NCBI GenBank assembly: GCA_963377175.1
Contig: CAUJNA010000833.1
Location: forward strand, 62,001 to 126,000
From: Effrenium voratum
Lineage: Eukaryota > Sar > Dinophyceae > Suessiales > Symbiodiniaceae
Reading direction: 5' to 3'
DNA length: 64,000 nucleotides
Below are positions 51,892 to 62,455 of this stretch, one piece after another. How positions within the stretch are numbered: the stretch's first letter is position 1; each line of letters starts with the position of its first letter. Both the position numbers and the translations under genes were made by a program. The notes under the pieces were generated by a model. That model worked only from the letters and a program-made list of their open reading frames with translations. It was not told the origin of the DNA and did no database searches.

Positions 51892-54256
51892 CCGTAATTC
51901 TGCGGAGGCTAAATTGAGTACGATCTGACTGTAATTTCTGCGGAGACTAAAATTGGTTACGATCTCACAGTAATTCAGCGGAGACTAAAATTGACGCGAT
52001 CGGACCGAAAATTCTGTGGAGACTAAGATTGATGACGATCTGACCGTAATTTCTGCGGAAACTAAAATTGATGACGATCTGACCGTAACTCTGTGGAGAT
52101 TTAAATTGATGACGATCTGACCGGAATTCTGCGGAGACTAAAAAAAGATGACGATCTACCTTCACTGATTTCGATATGACCGTAATTCTGCGGAGACTAA
52201 AACTGATCACGATCTGACCGAAAATTCTGCGGAGAGTAAAATTGATGACGATCTGACCGTAATTTCTGCGGAGACTAAAATTGATTACAATCTGACCGTA
52301 ATTCTGCGGAGACTAAAATTGATTACGATCTGACTGTAATTCTGCAGAGACTACAATTGATGACGATCTGACCGTAATTGTTGCGGAGACTAAAATTGAT
52401 GACGATCTGACCGTAATTTCTGCGGAGACTAAAATTGATGACGATCTGACCGTAACTCTGTGGAGACTAAAATTGATTACAATCTGACCGTAATTCTGCG
52501 CAGACTAAAACTGATTACGATCTGACCGTAATTCTGCGGTTACAATTGATGACGATCTGACCGTAATTCTGCGGAGACTAGAGTGGATTACGATCTGACC
52601 GGAATTCTGCGGAGACTGAATTTGATGACGATCGGACCGTAATTCTGCGGAGACCACTTATGATAGTTGATTTCTGTGTTGTTTCATTTGTTCATATTTT
52701 TCATCGTTTTTCGCCAAAATATTGCAGTCATCATGAAGTTGTTGACGATCTGACCGCAAATGCGGGTTTTTACAAAATTTGACAGAATTTGACAAACAAT
52801 GTCAAAAGGTGTTATTTTCCTGCAGTGAAAATTGATGACGATCTGAATGTAATTTTTGGGGACGTCATAAAAGTTGATGACGATCTGACCGTTATTTACG
52901 CGGACGTGATGCAAATTGATGACGTCCTGACTGTTTTTTGAGGGGCCGCGATAAAAATTGATGACGAGCTGACCGTAAGTCTGCGGAGACTAAACTTGAT
53001 GACGATCTGACCGTAATTCTGCGGAGACTAAAATTGATGACGATCTACTAAAATTTATTACACGATTTGACTGTAATTCAGCGGAGACTACAATTGATGA
53101 CGATCTGACCGTAATTGTTGCGGAGACTAAAATTGATGACGATCTGACCGTAATTTCTGCGGAGACTAAAATTGATGACGATCTGACCGTAACTCTGTGG
53201 AGACTAAAATTGATTACAATCTGACAGTAATTCTGCGGAGACTACTTATGATAGTTGATTACTGTGTTGTTTCATTTGTTCATATTTTTCATCGTTTTTC
53301 GCCGAAATATTGCAGTCATCATGAAGTTGTTGACGATCTGACCGTAAATGCGGGTTTTGACAAAATTTGACAGAATTTGACAAACAATGTCAAAAGGTGT
53401 TATTTTCCTGCGCAGATGAAAATTGATGACGATCTGAATGTCGTTTTTGGGGACGTCATCAAAGTTGATGACAATCTGACCGTTATTTTCGCGGACGTGA
53501 TACAAACTGATGGCGGCCTGACCGTAATTTGACGGGGACGCGGTAAAAATTGATGACGATCTAACCGAAATTTCTGCGGAGACGAAAATAGATTACGATC
53601 TGACCGTAATTCTGCGGAGACTAAAATTGACGATCTGACCGTAATTCTGCGGAGACTAAAATTGATGATGATCTGACCGTAGTTCTGTGGAGACCAAGAT
53701 TGATGATTATCTGACCGGAATTCTGCGGAGATGCGCAATTGATGACGATCTGACCGTAATTCTGCGGCGATTAAAATTGATGACGATCTGTCCGTAATTT
53801 CCGGGGACGTGATAGAATTGTGAACGATCTGACCGTCATTTTGGGGATGTGATAAAAAATTGTGCACGATCTGACCGTAATTTCCGTGACAATCCGGCGA
53901 TCACTTCTGCGGAATGACGATCTGACCGTATTTTTTTTTTGGGGGGGGGTGAGAAAATTTGTGAACGATCTGACCGTAATTTCTGCGGAGAGGTAAAATT
54001 GATGACGATCTGACCGTAATTCTGCGGAGAGGTAAAACTGATGACGATCTGACCGTAATTCCGCGGAGAGGTAAAATTGACGATCTGACCGAAATTCTGC
54101 GGAGGGGTAAAATTGATGACGATCTGACCGAAATTCCGCGGAGAGGTAAAATTGATAACGATCTGCTCGTAATCGGACCGTCGTTCTGCGGAGACTAAAA
54201 TTGAGTACGATCTGACCGGAATTCTGCGGAGACTAAATCTTAATTACGATCTGACC
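51892..54256 (+). repeat. 38-bp satellite array
   Basis: Dozens of copies of a unit of about 38 bp with core GACGATCTGACCGTAATT and GCGGAGACTAAAATTG. Two larger segments (about 52650-52990 and 53240-53560), each holding TTCATATTTTTCATCGTTTT, are duplicates of each other, giving a higher-order structure. Later units (53990 on) carry GAGAGGTAAAATTG instead, showing subfamily change along the array. Confidence 0.92.
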
Positions 54257-55090
54257 GTACCCTAGGGACCCAAGACCGGCCTTTGCAAAGACCCCAAATT
54301 TCCAGGAACCAAACCTGACCCCTCGAAACTTGAGGTTGTTTGTTTCGGACAGTCCGCCAAAGACCCGTGCGCAAAGAACACCCATGGAGACAGTACTGGT
54401 AACTATTCGGAATTTGCAGGCATCCGCCCCTGCGTTTCTCGTGACTAGGTCTCAGGCCTCACGGAGTTTAAATATCATACGCGGAATGCATGTTCCATGT
54501 GCATGTGGATGTGCGGCCTTCCATCATAAAATGGTATTGCGTACACATTATTTATACACACATCAATGTATACACATACACATATGCATACATATGCATA
54601 CATATGCATATATAGAGAGATTGTTAACCAGCAAGCAAACAAATAGCGATAACATGAGTCCAGTTGTGTTGCAAATGTTGCGCCATATGGCCGCTTTGCC
54701 GCCGAGTACGCCCATACATCAAAATCAAAACTTAGTCAAGCTCTGCCCATAGCACGACGCCCACCAAAACCAAATCAGTTGTCCGGAGCTCAACTTCAGG
54801 CGCAAGCGTGACGGAAGAGTCAACCACAGAAGTTGCCTGACAGGTCGCGGACTAATAAGCTGCCGAACACATTAAATTGAGATAAGTTCCAAACGTATTT
54901 AACATAGCCCTTTCGGCACACGCATCGTGAGAACATAGTCAAGTAGCAGTGTCGTAAGCTTGAACCGGTTTGAGTGGTTAAGCTCTAGGACGGAACACGC
55001 TCAAGGCGCTCGATGGGTAAGAATACGGAGACGCTTCCATTGCCTATCGATCTGATACGAAAATCTACAGCCGAGGTAAAGTTGTCACCT
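54257..55090 (+). repeat. Module X, first copy
   Basis: Begins CCTAGGGACCCAAGACC directly after satellite and is directly repeated at 55813-56785 (shared GTCAAGCTCTGC, GGTTAAGCTC, CCATTGCCTATCGATCTGA). Contains ACAC/CATATG microsatellite at 54540-54610. No gene seen. Confidence 0.75.
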
Positions 55091-55107
55091 TGCTTACAAG
55101 TACATAT

Positions 55108-55735
55108 TTTCTAGGCCTGCGGCCTCTAGCGGCTTCGCCTCTTTGAAGTTCTACCATGTCATGTCATGTTTTTTGTATGAGAAACGTATCCTGTGCTATG
55201 ATATGGCTGGTTAGGTTATTGTTGTTGCCCGCCCAGCCCCAGATGATGCCGGGGATGCCAGCTTTCTGGGGCCCAGCCGGGCCCCAACCCAGAAGGCTGT
55301 CATGGGGTCGCGCACGCGCGCGCGCCAGAGGCCCCACGCAAGCCAGCCCGGAAACGCATATGCAACAAAACACACTAAATAGCAGTCGCGCGCGCGCACG
55401 CCAGAAGGCCCGAAAACCAACGGGAAAACCAGGACCGCGCAGCACGCGAGCCAGCCGCAGCAAAAGCAGGACAACAGCCCAACGCTCAGCGAAGCAGTTT
55501 TTGGCGGTATTTACAGCGTTTTGTACAGCGAGGACCCAGCATCGACGGCATGCCCGGCAGCGCTTGGCGCCAAAATGCGCAAAAATGAGCCTCGCTTATA
55601 TCCCTCCGATACCTTCTAAAAAACAGTGCTTCATGGGTTGAGAGGCTTTTTGGAAGGAAGTCTTGATGATGCAGACCAAGCCCCGCTGAAGCATCACCCA
55701 GGCCCAACCCCAGACCCTGATGATGTCAGCCACAT
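55108..55735 (+). repeat. Module B, right copy
   Basis: Direct repeat of 40975-41631. It ends exactly at GTCAGCCACAT, where satellite-derived sequence follows. Confidence 0.85.
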
Positions 55736-55812
55736 TCAGATCGTAACCAATTTTAGTCTCCGCAGAATTACGGTCAGATCGCAGTTGCATTTAGTCTCCG
55801 CAGAAATGCACA
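55736..55812 (-). repeat. Satellite remnant, opposite orientation
   Basis: About two units of the 38-bp satellite read on the minus strand (plus strand shows TTTTAGTCTCCGCAGAATTA). It links module B to the second module X. Confidence 0.85.
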
Positions 55813-56785
55813 CCTAGGGACCCAAAACTTTCATATTTTGCGGTCTTGGCAAAGACCCCAAAATTCCAAGGAACCAAGCCTGAAACCTCCAAAATTTGAG
55901 GTTTTTTTGTTTGGGACAGTCCCCGTGCGCAAAGAACACCCGTGCATTCTCGCGACTAAGTTTCAGGCTTCACGGGGTACACACATTTTAAAATCATACA
56001 CGGAATGTATGTTGCGTATGCATGTTGATGTGCGGCCTTCCATCGTAAAGGAGTATTGCATGCGCATTATATATATATATATATATACACATGTATACAC
56101 ATACACATTTGCATGTGCATATATAGATTTTCAACCGGCAAGCAAACCTCTTTGCCGAGTATGCCTATGCATCAAAACCAAAACTTAGTCAAGCTCTGCT
56201 AATGTATAGTTGTAGCTCGCACAGCTGCAACGGGTCAGCCAGGCCGAAGTCATGAAACAGATCTATAGCCGCAAGACACATCGCCGTGTTAGTTGGAATA
56301 TTGGGGTGCACACCTGTACGAGTGGCTTAACATCCATCGCGCCCCTCGTGTGAAGCAAAAACCTACCATACCACGACGCCCGCAAAAACAAAATCAGTAA
56401 CTCAATTGCATGCGCAAGCGTGATTGAAGAGTCACTCACAGAAGTTGCCTGACAGAGCTCAAAAACGACGCGCGTCATAAGGGCCCTTACAACGCGTTTC
56501 GAATTTGACCGGTGTTGGCCTTGGCCGGTACACCACAGTACACACATAACATACAAACATGCATTAACTACATACATTACATGACATCCATCGTGAGAAC
56601 ATAGTCAAGTAGCTATTTGTGGGGGTGTCACAAGCTTGGACTGGTTTGAATGGTTAAGCTCGAGGACGGAACATGCTCAAGGCGCTTGTTGGGTAATTAA
56701 GAATACGGGAATCATGCTTCCATTGCCTATCGATCTGACTCAGTAATCTGCAGCCGAGGTAGCAAAGTTGTCACCTTGGTTGTAA
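55813..56785 (+). repeat. Module X, second copy
   Basis: Direct repeat of 54257-55090, beginning CCTAGGGACCCAAAAC. It is slightly longer owing to inserts at about 56200-56400 and 56520-56600. No gene seen. Confidence 0.75.
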
Positions 56786-56789
56786 GTAT

Positions 56790-57600
56790 ACACTTGCTTT
56801 CGGGAAGAGTCTTCTTAGCTTTAGTTTGTCTTGGCAAAGCAAAAGCTATCTAACTCGACGAAGCATGTGTTGTTGAAGCAGAGCCGAAAGCGGCAATTGT
56901 GATAGCGACCCTGAAAAATGCATGTTTGATAATGACCCGTATTATGGCTCGCGCCTGGGCGTGGTCCCCAATTTGACCATTTAAATCGATTACGAATTGC
57001 GCAGCCTTTGTTTCAAGATTTGGTCATAGTTGGCCTAAGTCTCCTGAGCCTTCTGGAGTCTAAACGCCTTCGATACTATAACCAGCATGTCAAGCCATCC
57101 ACGTAGTTTCCGCCAATTTCGCACAAGCTAAGCATCTACCGATATACTGCCTGTGTTGACCCGGGCTGTTCAAAAGTGACAAGTCCAAGCTGAGCTATCA
57201 AACAAAGACATTACGAATAGTATGGTTCCTGTTTGAACGTTGTGAACGTGACGCCTGACAACCTCACTAATCAGCGTTGTAGAGAAATAAGGCAAGTTCG
57301 AGGTTGCGCCGTAAACCTTTGTTGGGTAGAAAGTAAAACAACCGTCAAAGCGAGGCCACTGTCTTATTATTGGACCACCTTTTTACAACGTCAGATACTG
57401 GGGAACCATAAGCAAAGGCTCGTAGCCTTGAAGCCTCATAGATTATGCGCGGGAATCAGGTGCGTGAACTATACACACGCAATAAAAGGCCATCCGCCGC
57501 TAAAACAAAGTGAGCACGAGTATCGCACGTGTGTCTTGCTTGTGCGCCTCGAGCGGATAGTCCATGTCCATGAATGGGCTTCGGCGTCGCCCATTTGCTA
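56790..57600 (-). repeat. Outer arm module, right copy
   Basis: Reverse complement of 39678-40421; stops at CGCCCATTTGC, where an ATGA repeat begins. Confidence 0.8.
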
Positions 57601-59160
57601 GGATGAATGAATGAATGGATGGATGAATGAGTGGATGAATGGGTGCTGAACGGATGAATGAATGAATGAATGAATGAATGAATGAATGAATTAATGAATG
57701 AATGAATGAATGAAAGGAATGAATGAATGAATGAATGAATGAATGAATGAATGAATGAATGAATGAATGACGTGACGTGACGTGACGTGACGTGACATGA
57801 CATGACATGAATGACATGAATGAAGGACATGACATGAATGAATGAATGAATGAATGAATGAATGAATGAATGAATGAATGAATGAATGAATGAATGAATG
57901 AATGAATGAATGGATGGATGGATGGATGGATGGATGGATGGATGGATGAATGAATGAATGAACGAACGAACGAGGAAATAAATGAATGAGTGAGTGAGTG
58001 AGTGAATGAAGTGAATGAATGAATGAATGAATGAATGAATGAATGAATGAATGAATGAATGAAGGAAGGAAGGAAGGAAGGAAGGAAGGAATGAATGAAT
58101 GGATGGATGGATGGATGGATGGATGCATGAATGAATGCATGCATGAATGAATGAATGAATGAATGAATGAATGAATGAATGAAAGGAATGAATGAATGAA
58201 TGAATGAATGAATGACGTGATGAATGAATGAATGAATGAATGAATGAATGAATGAATGAATGAATGATGAATGAATGAATGAATGAATGAATGAATGAAT
58301 GAATGAATGAACGAATGAATGAATGAATGAATGCATGAATGAATGAATGAATGAATGAATGAATGAATTAATGAATGAATGAATGAAATGAATGAAATGA
58401 ATGAAATGAATGAAATGAATGAAATGAATGAAATGAATGAATGAATCAACTGAATGAAATGAATGAAATGAATGAAATGAATGAAATGAATGAAATGAAC
58501 GAAATGAACGAAATGAACGAAATGAACGACATGAAATGAACGAAATGAAATGAACGAAATGAACGAAATGAACGAAATGAACGAAATGAACGAAATGAAC
58601 GAAATGAATGAAATGAATGAAATGGAATGAAATGGAAGGAAATGAACGAAATGAACGAAATGAACGAAATGAACGAAATGAATGAAATGGAATGAAATGG
58701 AAGGAAATGGAAGGAAATGGAATGAAATGGACTGAAATGGAATGAAATGGACTGAAATGGACTGAAATGGACTGAAATGGAATGAAATGAAATGAAATGA
58801 AATGAATGGAAATGGAAATGAAGTGAATGGAAATGGAAATGGAAATGGAAATGGAAATGGAAATGGAAATGGAAATGGAAATGGAAATGGTAATGGGAAT
58901 GGGAATGGGAATGGGAATGGGAATGGGAATGGGAATGGAAATGGAAATGGAAGGAAAGGAAAGGAAAGGAAACGAAAGGAAACGAAAGGAAACGAAAGGA
59001 AAGGAAAGGAAACGAAACGAAACGAAACGAAACGAACGAACGAACGAACGAATGAATGGATGGATGGATGGATGGACGGATGGATGGATGAATGGGAATT
59101 CAACGATTGAAATGAATGAATGCACTGACTGAATGAGTGAGTGAGTGAAGGAAGGAATGA
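57601..59160 (+). repeat. Tetra- to hexanucleotide repeat block (ATGA, GGAT, GAAATGAAC, GGAAAT)
   Basis: Successive tracts: ATGA with GGAT and GGAA patches to about 58385; GAAATGAAT and GAAATGAAC to 58690; GGAATGAAAT to 58800; GGAAAT and GGGAAT to 58945; GGAAAGGAAAC and GAAC to 59050; then GGAT and a degenerate end. All share a GAAT-like core, as if derived from each other. Very long frames on the minus strand are Ser/Phe/His/Ile runs and not genes. Confidence 0.92.
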
Positions 59161-59406
59161 ATCAGCCAGTCACTCAATCAATCAATCAATCAATTAATCA
59201 GTCAATCAACCAAGCAATCAAGCAACCCGAAGAAACAAACACAAAACAAACAAGCCAAACAAACAAGCAATCAAGAAAACATGAATCAAACACACACACA
59301 CAAACAAGCAAGCAAGCAAGCAAGCAAGCAAACCATCAAACAAACAAACAAACAAGCAAACAAGCAAACAAGCAAACAAGCAGTCAATCAAGCCAAAAAC
59401 ACACAA

Positions 59407-59498
<92 letters not shown>

Positions 59499-59530
59499 AC
59501 AAACAAACAATCAAACAACACAGAACAAAC
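59161..59530 (+). repeat. (CAAT)n, (CAAA)n and (CAAG)n microsatellites
   Basis: CAAT units near 59175-59225, mixed CAAA/CAAG to 59400, then nearly pure CAAG from 59408 to 59500. Confidence 0.92.
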
Positions 59531-59639
59531 AACCAGCAAACAAACGCCACACAACTAACAATTGACAACAGCGACAGCAGCAACAACAGCAAGCGCCAAG
59601 CTAAAGGAACGAACAAGAACGAACGCCAACCGTTGAAAA

Positions 59640-59770
59640 TGACAAGTTGCCAACAAAGCCCGACAAAATCCGACAAACACCGACAAAAGCCGGCAAGCCG
59701 ACAAAAGCCGACAAGCCGACAACAACCGACAAAAGCCGACAAAAGCCGACAGAATCCGTCAAGAGCGCGA
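59640..59770 (+). repeat. CCGACAAAAG-type tandem repeat
   Basis: About a dozen imperfect units of seven to ten bases (CCGACAAAAT, CCGACAAAAG, AAGCCGACAAG). Same family as 38925-38975. Confidence 0.8.
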
Positions 59771-61007
59771 AACTGGCCCAAGATGACAAAGCTTTTAACA
59801 AACTGTTCCCCCACATTCTGTCCCCAAACTCATTTTAATGAGTACGCCTGCAGCCTAAGTGGCAGGTTAGTGGCGGGGATTGAGGTTGTTTATCATAGTT
59901 CTGTGCGTGTTGTTGCTGCGTCTACCGCGGCCACCAAAGCATTGCAAAGGCATTTCCCGTAGATGTCGGCCCCGCGCTTTGGTGCGGCGTCGCAGGCTTG
60001 GACGTTGCCGCTGCTGTCCTTACCTTGCTCAGCCGCGCGCGTAAAGACAAGCGTCGCTCCAGTTTCTTTTTGCCAGATTCTCCACCGAGCAGATGTGCGT
60101 TGCAAAGACCGACTGGGTTTGCGAGCAGGGCTTGCGGTGTAGCGGCAGCTCCCGCGTCTAGTTTCCAAAAGTTTTCGCTGGAGCAACGTATGTGCGCGGC
60201 GCAGCTTCCGTGTCTGTTGCCTGTGGCTCAAGACCTGTTCAATGTTGCGTCTCTTGCGCGCGCGGCAGTGATCGAAGAGCTCAAGCTGCTCTTGTTTCGG
60301 AATGGAGTTCATGAAGATATCCCCACCTGGCTAGGTCCCGCAAGGCTGCCTTGAGGTCAAGCAGATAACATTGCGCAGCTGCAGCAAGTGTGGAACGGTG
60401 CCAATGAGACGGCCAACCCTGCTGGTGGAGGTTCGCGGTGCGTCGCAGCTGTGCGTGCTTCTCCCGGAGACGCACGGCGGAAGCAGCGCCGTGTTCTTTC
60501 GCAGCGCAAGCGCCCGTTGCACTGCGGTTCTTGGAGACCTACTCTGCCTGGAAGGCTGGCCAGTTTCCACTTTTTTAGGAGGCGCTGGCTTGGCGACATG
60601 TGGCAACCTGCTTCGCACGAGCCTTTCTTCTGGCGGTATGTCGGTGGGGACAAGCGCGCGCAATTTCGGCGCAGGTGTGCTTTGTTGCGTGTTCGCCGTG
60701 TCGCCCGGCGCTCCCACGCTATGCTTGCCACCAGTCATCAGGCTGACGCTGGACACTGTAAGCCAAGTTGCAGAAGGGAGGCTTCTCGATGGCATTTTTC
60801 AAGAGAAGAGGCAAGTGTGTTGCGCAAGGCGACGTGGGGCGGCCCACCTTCTGGCACCGATTTTCATTGACGCCTTGCTTGGCAGATTTTGGTCCTGTTA
60901 CCCAGGCCATTCGCTTGCGGCTGGCAACCTCAGGAGCAACATGCTGGTTTGAGCGTGTCGAAACCAGGCGGATGGCGGCACACGGGTAGGCGCTGCGTGC
61001 TGGGAAG
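59771..61007. other. Unassigned GC-rich sequence
   Basis: Several overlapping open frames exist (for example 60371-60952 plus, 59893-60312 minus), none with a recognisable motif. Their coexistence in several frames points to composition, not selection. Confidence 0.35.
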
Positions 61008-61080
61008 GTGGTCGTTTTTGAACGCGTGTTTTGGCTCGTTTTTGAACGCGTGTTTTGGCTCGTTTTTGAACGCGGTTTTG
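61008..61080 (+). repeat. 24-bp tandem repeat
   Basis: Three copies of TCGTTTTTGAACGCGTGTTT plus GGC, the third shortened. Confidence 0.85.
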
Positions 61081-61254
61081 CTCAAGTGCATGTGATTTGC
61101 AGCAGCACGGCCATTTTCCAAGTGTCCATGCACACCACGATGAGGCGCACGAACACGCACCACGATGCACGTGTAGCACATGGATGGCGCCGTGCTTTTG
61201 GGAGACAATCGTCAACTGTAGACCCGGGAGCACAAAGCACAAGGAACGCAAAGC

Positions 61255-61885
61255 GACATCATCATCATCACCATCATAATCATCATCGTCGTCAACATCA
61301 TCATCATCATCATCATCATCATTACCATCATCGTCAACATCGTCATCATCACTACCAACAACATCACCATCATCACCATCAACATCATCATCACCATCAT
61401 CAACATCACCACCAACATCTATATCATCATCATCATCATCAACAACACCGTCAACATCACCATCATCACCATCATCATCATCATCATCATCATCATCACC
61501 ATCATCATCACCATTATCATCATCATCAACATCACCATCATCAAAATTATCATCAACATCGTCAACATGAACATCATCACCATCATCATCATCATTAACA
61601 ACATCATCACCATTATCAACATCAACGTCGACATCACCATCATCATCGACATTATCAAAGCCATCGCCATCGACATCCTCATCGGCAACATCAATATCAT
61701 CATCATTAACATCATCACCATCATCATCAACATCATTACCGTCATCATCATCATTATCATCATCATCATCAACATCATCATCATCATCAACATGGTCAAC
61801 ATAATCATCATCATCATCATCATGACCATCATCATCAACATCGTCATCATCGCTACCAACAACACCGCCATCACCACCAGCGCGC
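61255..61885 (+). repeat. (CAT)n/(CAA)-interrupted microsatellite
   Basis: About 630 bp of CAT units with CAA, CGT and TAT variants. Frames give Met, His or Ile runs on the plus strand and Asp/Met runs on the minus strand; not genes. Confidence 0.92.
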
Positions 61886-62060
61886 AGTCGCACGGTCACG
61901 CAGTATGAGGCGAACGTAACTGCCCCACCCCATCCCCCCCCCTCAGGACGCAGTCGCACGGTCACGCAGCAAGAAGCGAACGTAACTGCCCCACCCCACC
62001 CCCCCCCCCCCCAGCCCCAACACGCAGTTGCGCCGCCGCGCAGTAAGCGGCGATCGCAAT
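61883..62060 (+). repeat. 65-bp tandem duplication plus partial third copy
   Basis: GCAGTCGCACGGTCACGCAG with GAACGTAACTGCCCCACCCC and a poly-C run occurs at 61883 and 61949; a diverged part repeats at 62022. Confidence 0.8.
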
Positions 62061-62356
62061 TCCAGGAGGCTCCGATTCGCAAGTTACTTTGGCCGTATGA
62101 GCTAAGGAGGCTTTTTGTGTCGCGAGGACAAGATAACTCAGAGCTTGAAATTTCACGAGTTTTCACGGCTTTTTCACGGAGTAGTAGCGGCCTTTCAGTT
62201 TCCCGCGCGAGTTATTACGGCCGTTAGACCGAGCTTTCACGGCTTTACGGGGGCCAACGAGCGCAAGTCGCCGAGGACATCTTAGCTCAAAAAGCCAAGG
62301 TAACTTGGGACTCGGAGCCTCCTGGCCCCCCACCCCACGGGTGCCGCAGGATAGCC

Positions 62357-62455
62357 CCCCCATGTGTTCGAAAATGACCCACTCTGTGTTCGAAAATGAT
62401 CCAGGACATCGGTGTTCGAAAATGATCCAAAATCGGTGTTCGAAAATGATCCCCC
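62357..62455 (+). repeat. GTGTTCGAAAATGATCC short repeats, four copies
   Basis: Four copies at about 62366, 62380, 62411 and 62436, spaced irregularly by 15 to 30 bases. Confidence 0.75.

Larger units (their letters stand above)
39678..57600. repeat. Large diverged inverted structure (palindrome), centre near 46.9 kb
   Basis: Blocks recur in mirror order on opposite strands: 39678-40421 with 56790-57600; 41632-42840 with 50825-51891; 42840-43760 with 50040-50840; CTGC repeats at 43768-43805 with GCAG repeats at 49860-49970; ATGT repeats at 43915-45045 with ACAT repeats at 48310-49790; GAT/GAC repeats at 45046-46865 with ATC/GTC repeats at 47000-48275. The arms differ by many substitutions and length changes. 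The right half has extra blocks between 51892 and 56785. No gene inside is supported. Confidence 0.85.

Noticed and set aside
57500..59125. Very long open frames (over 500 codons) on the minus strand
   Set aside because: They consist of Ser/Phe/Ile/His repeats from tetranucleotide tracts whose length is not a multiple of a stop-bearing unit; three frames are open at once.
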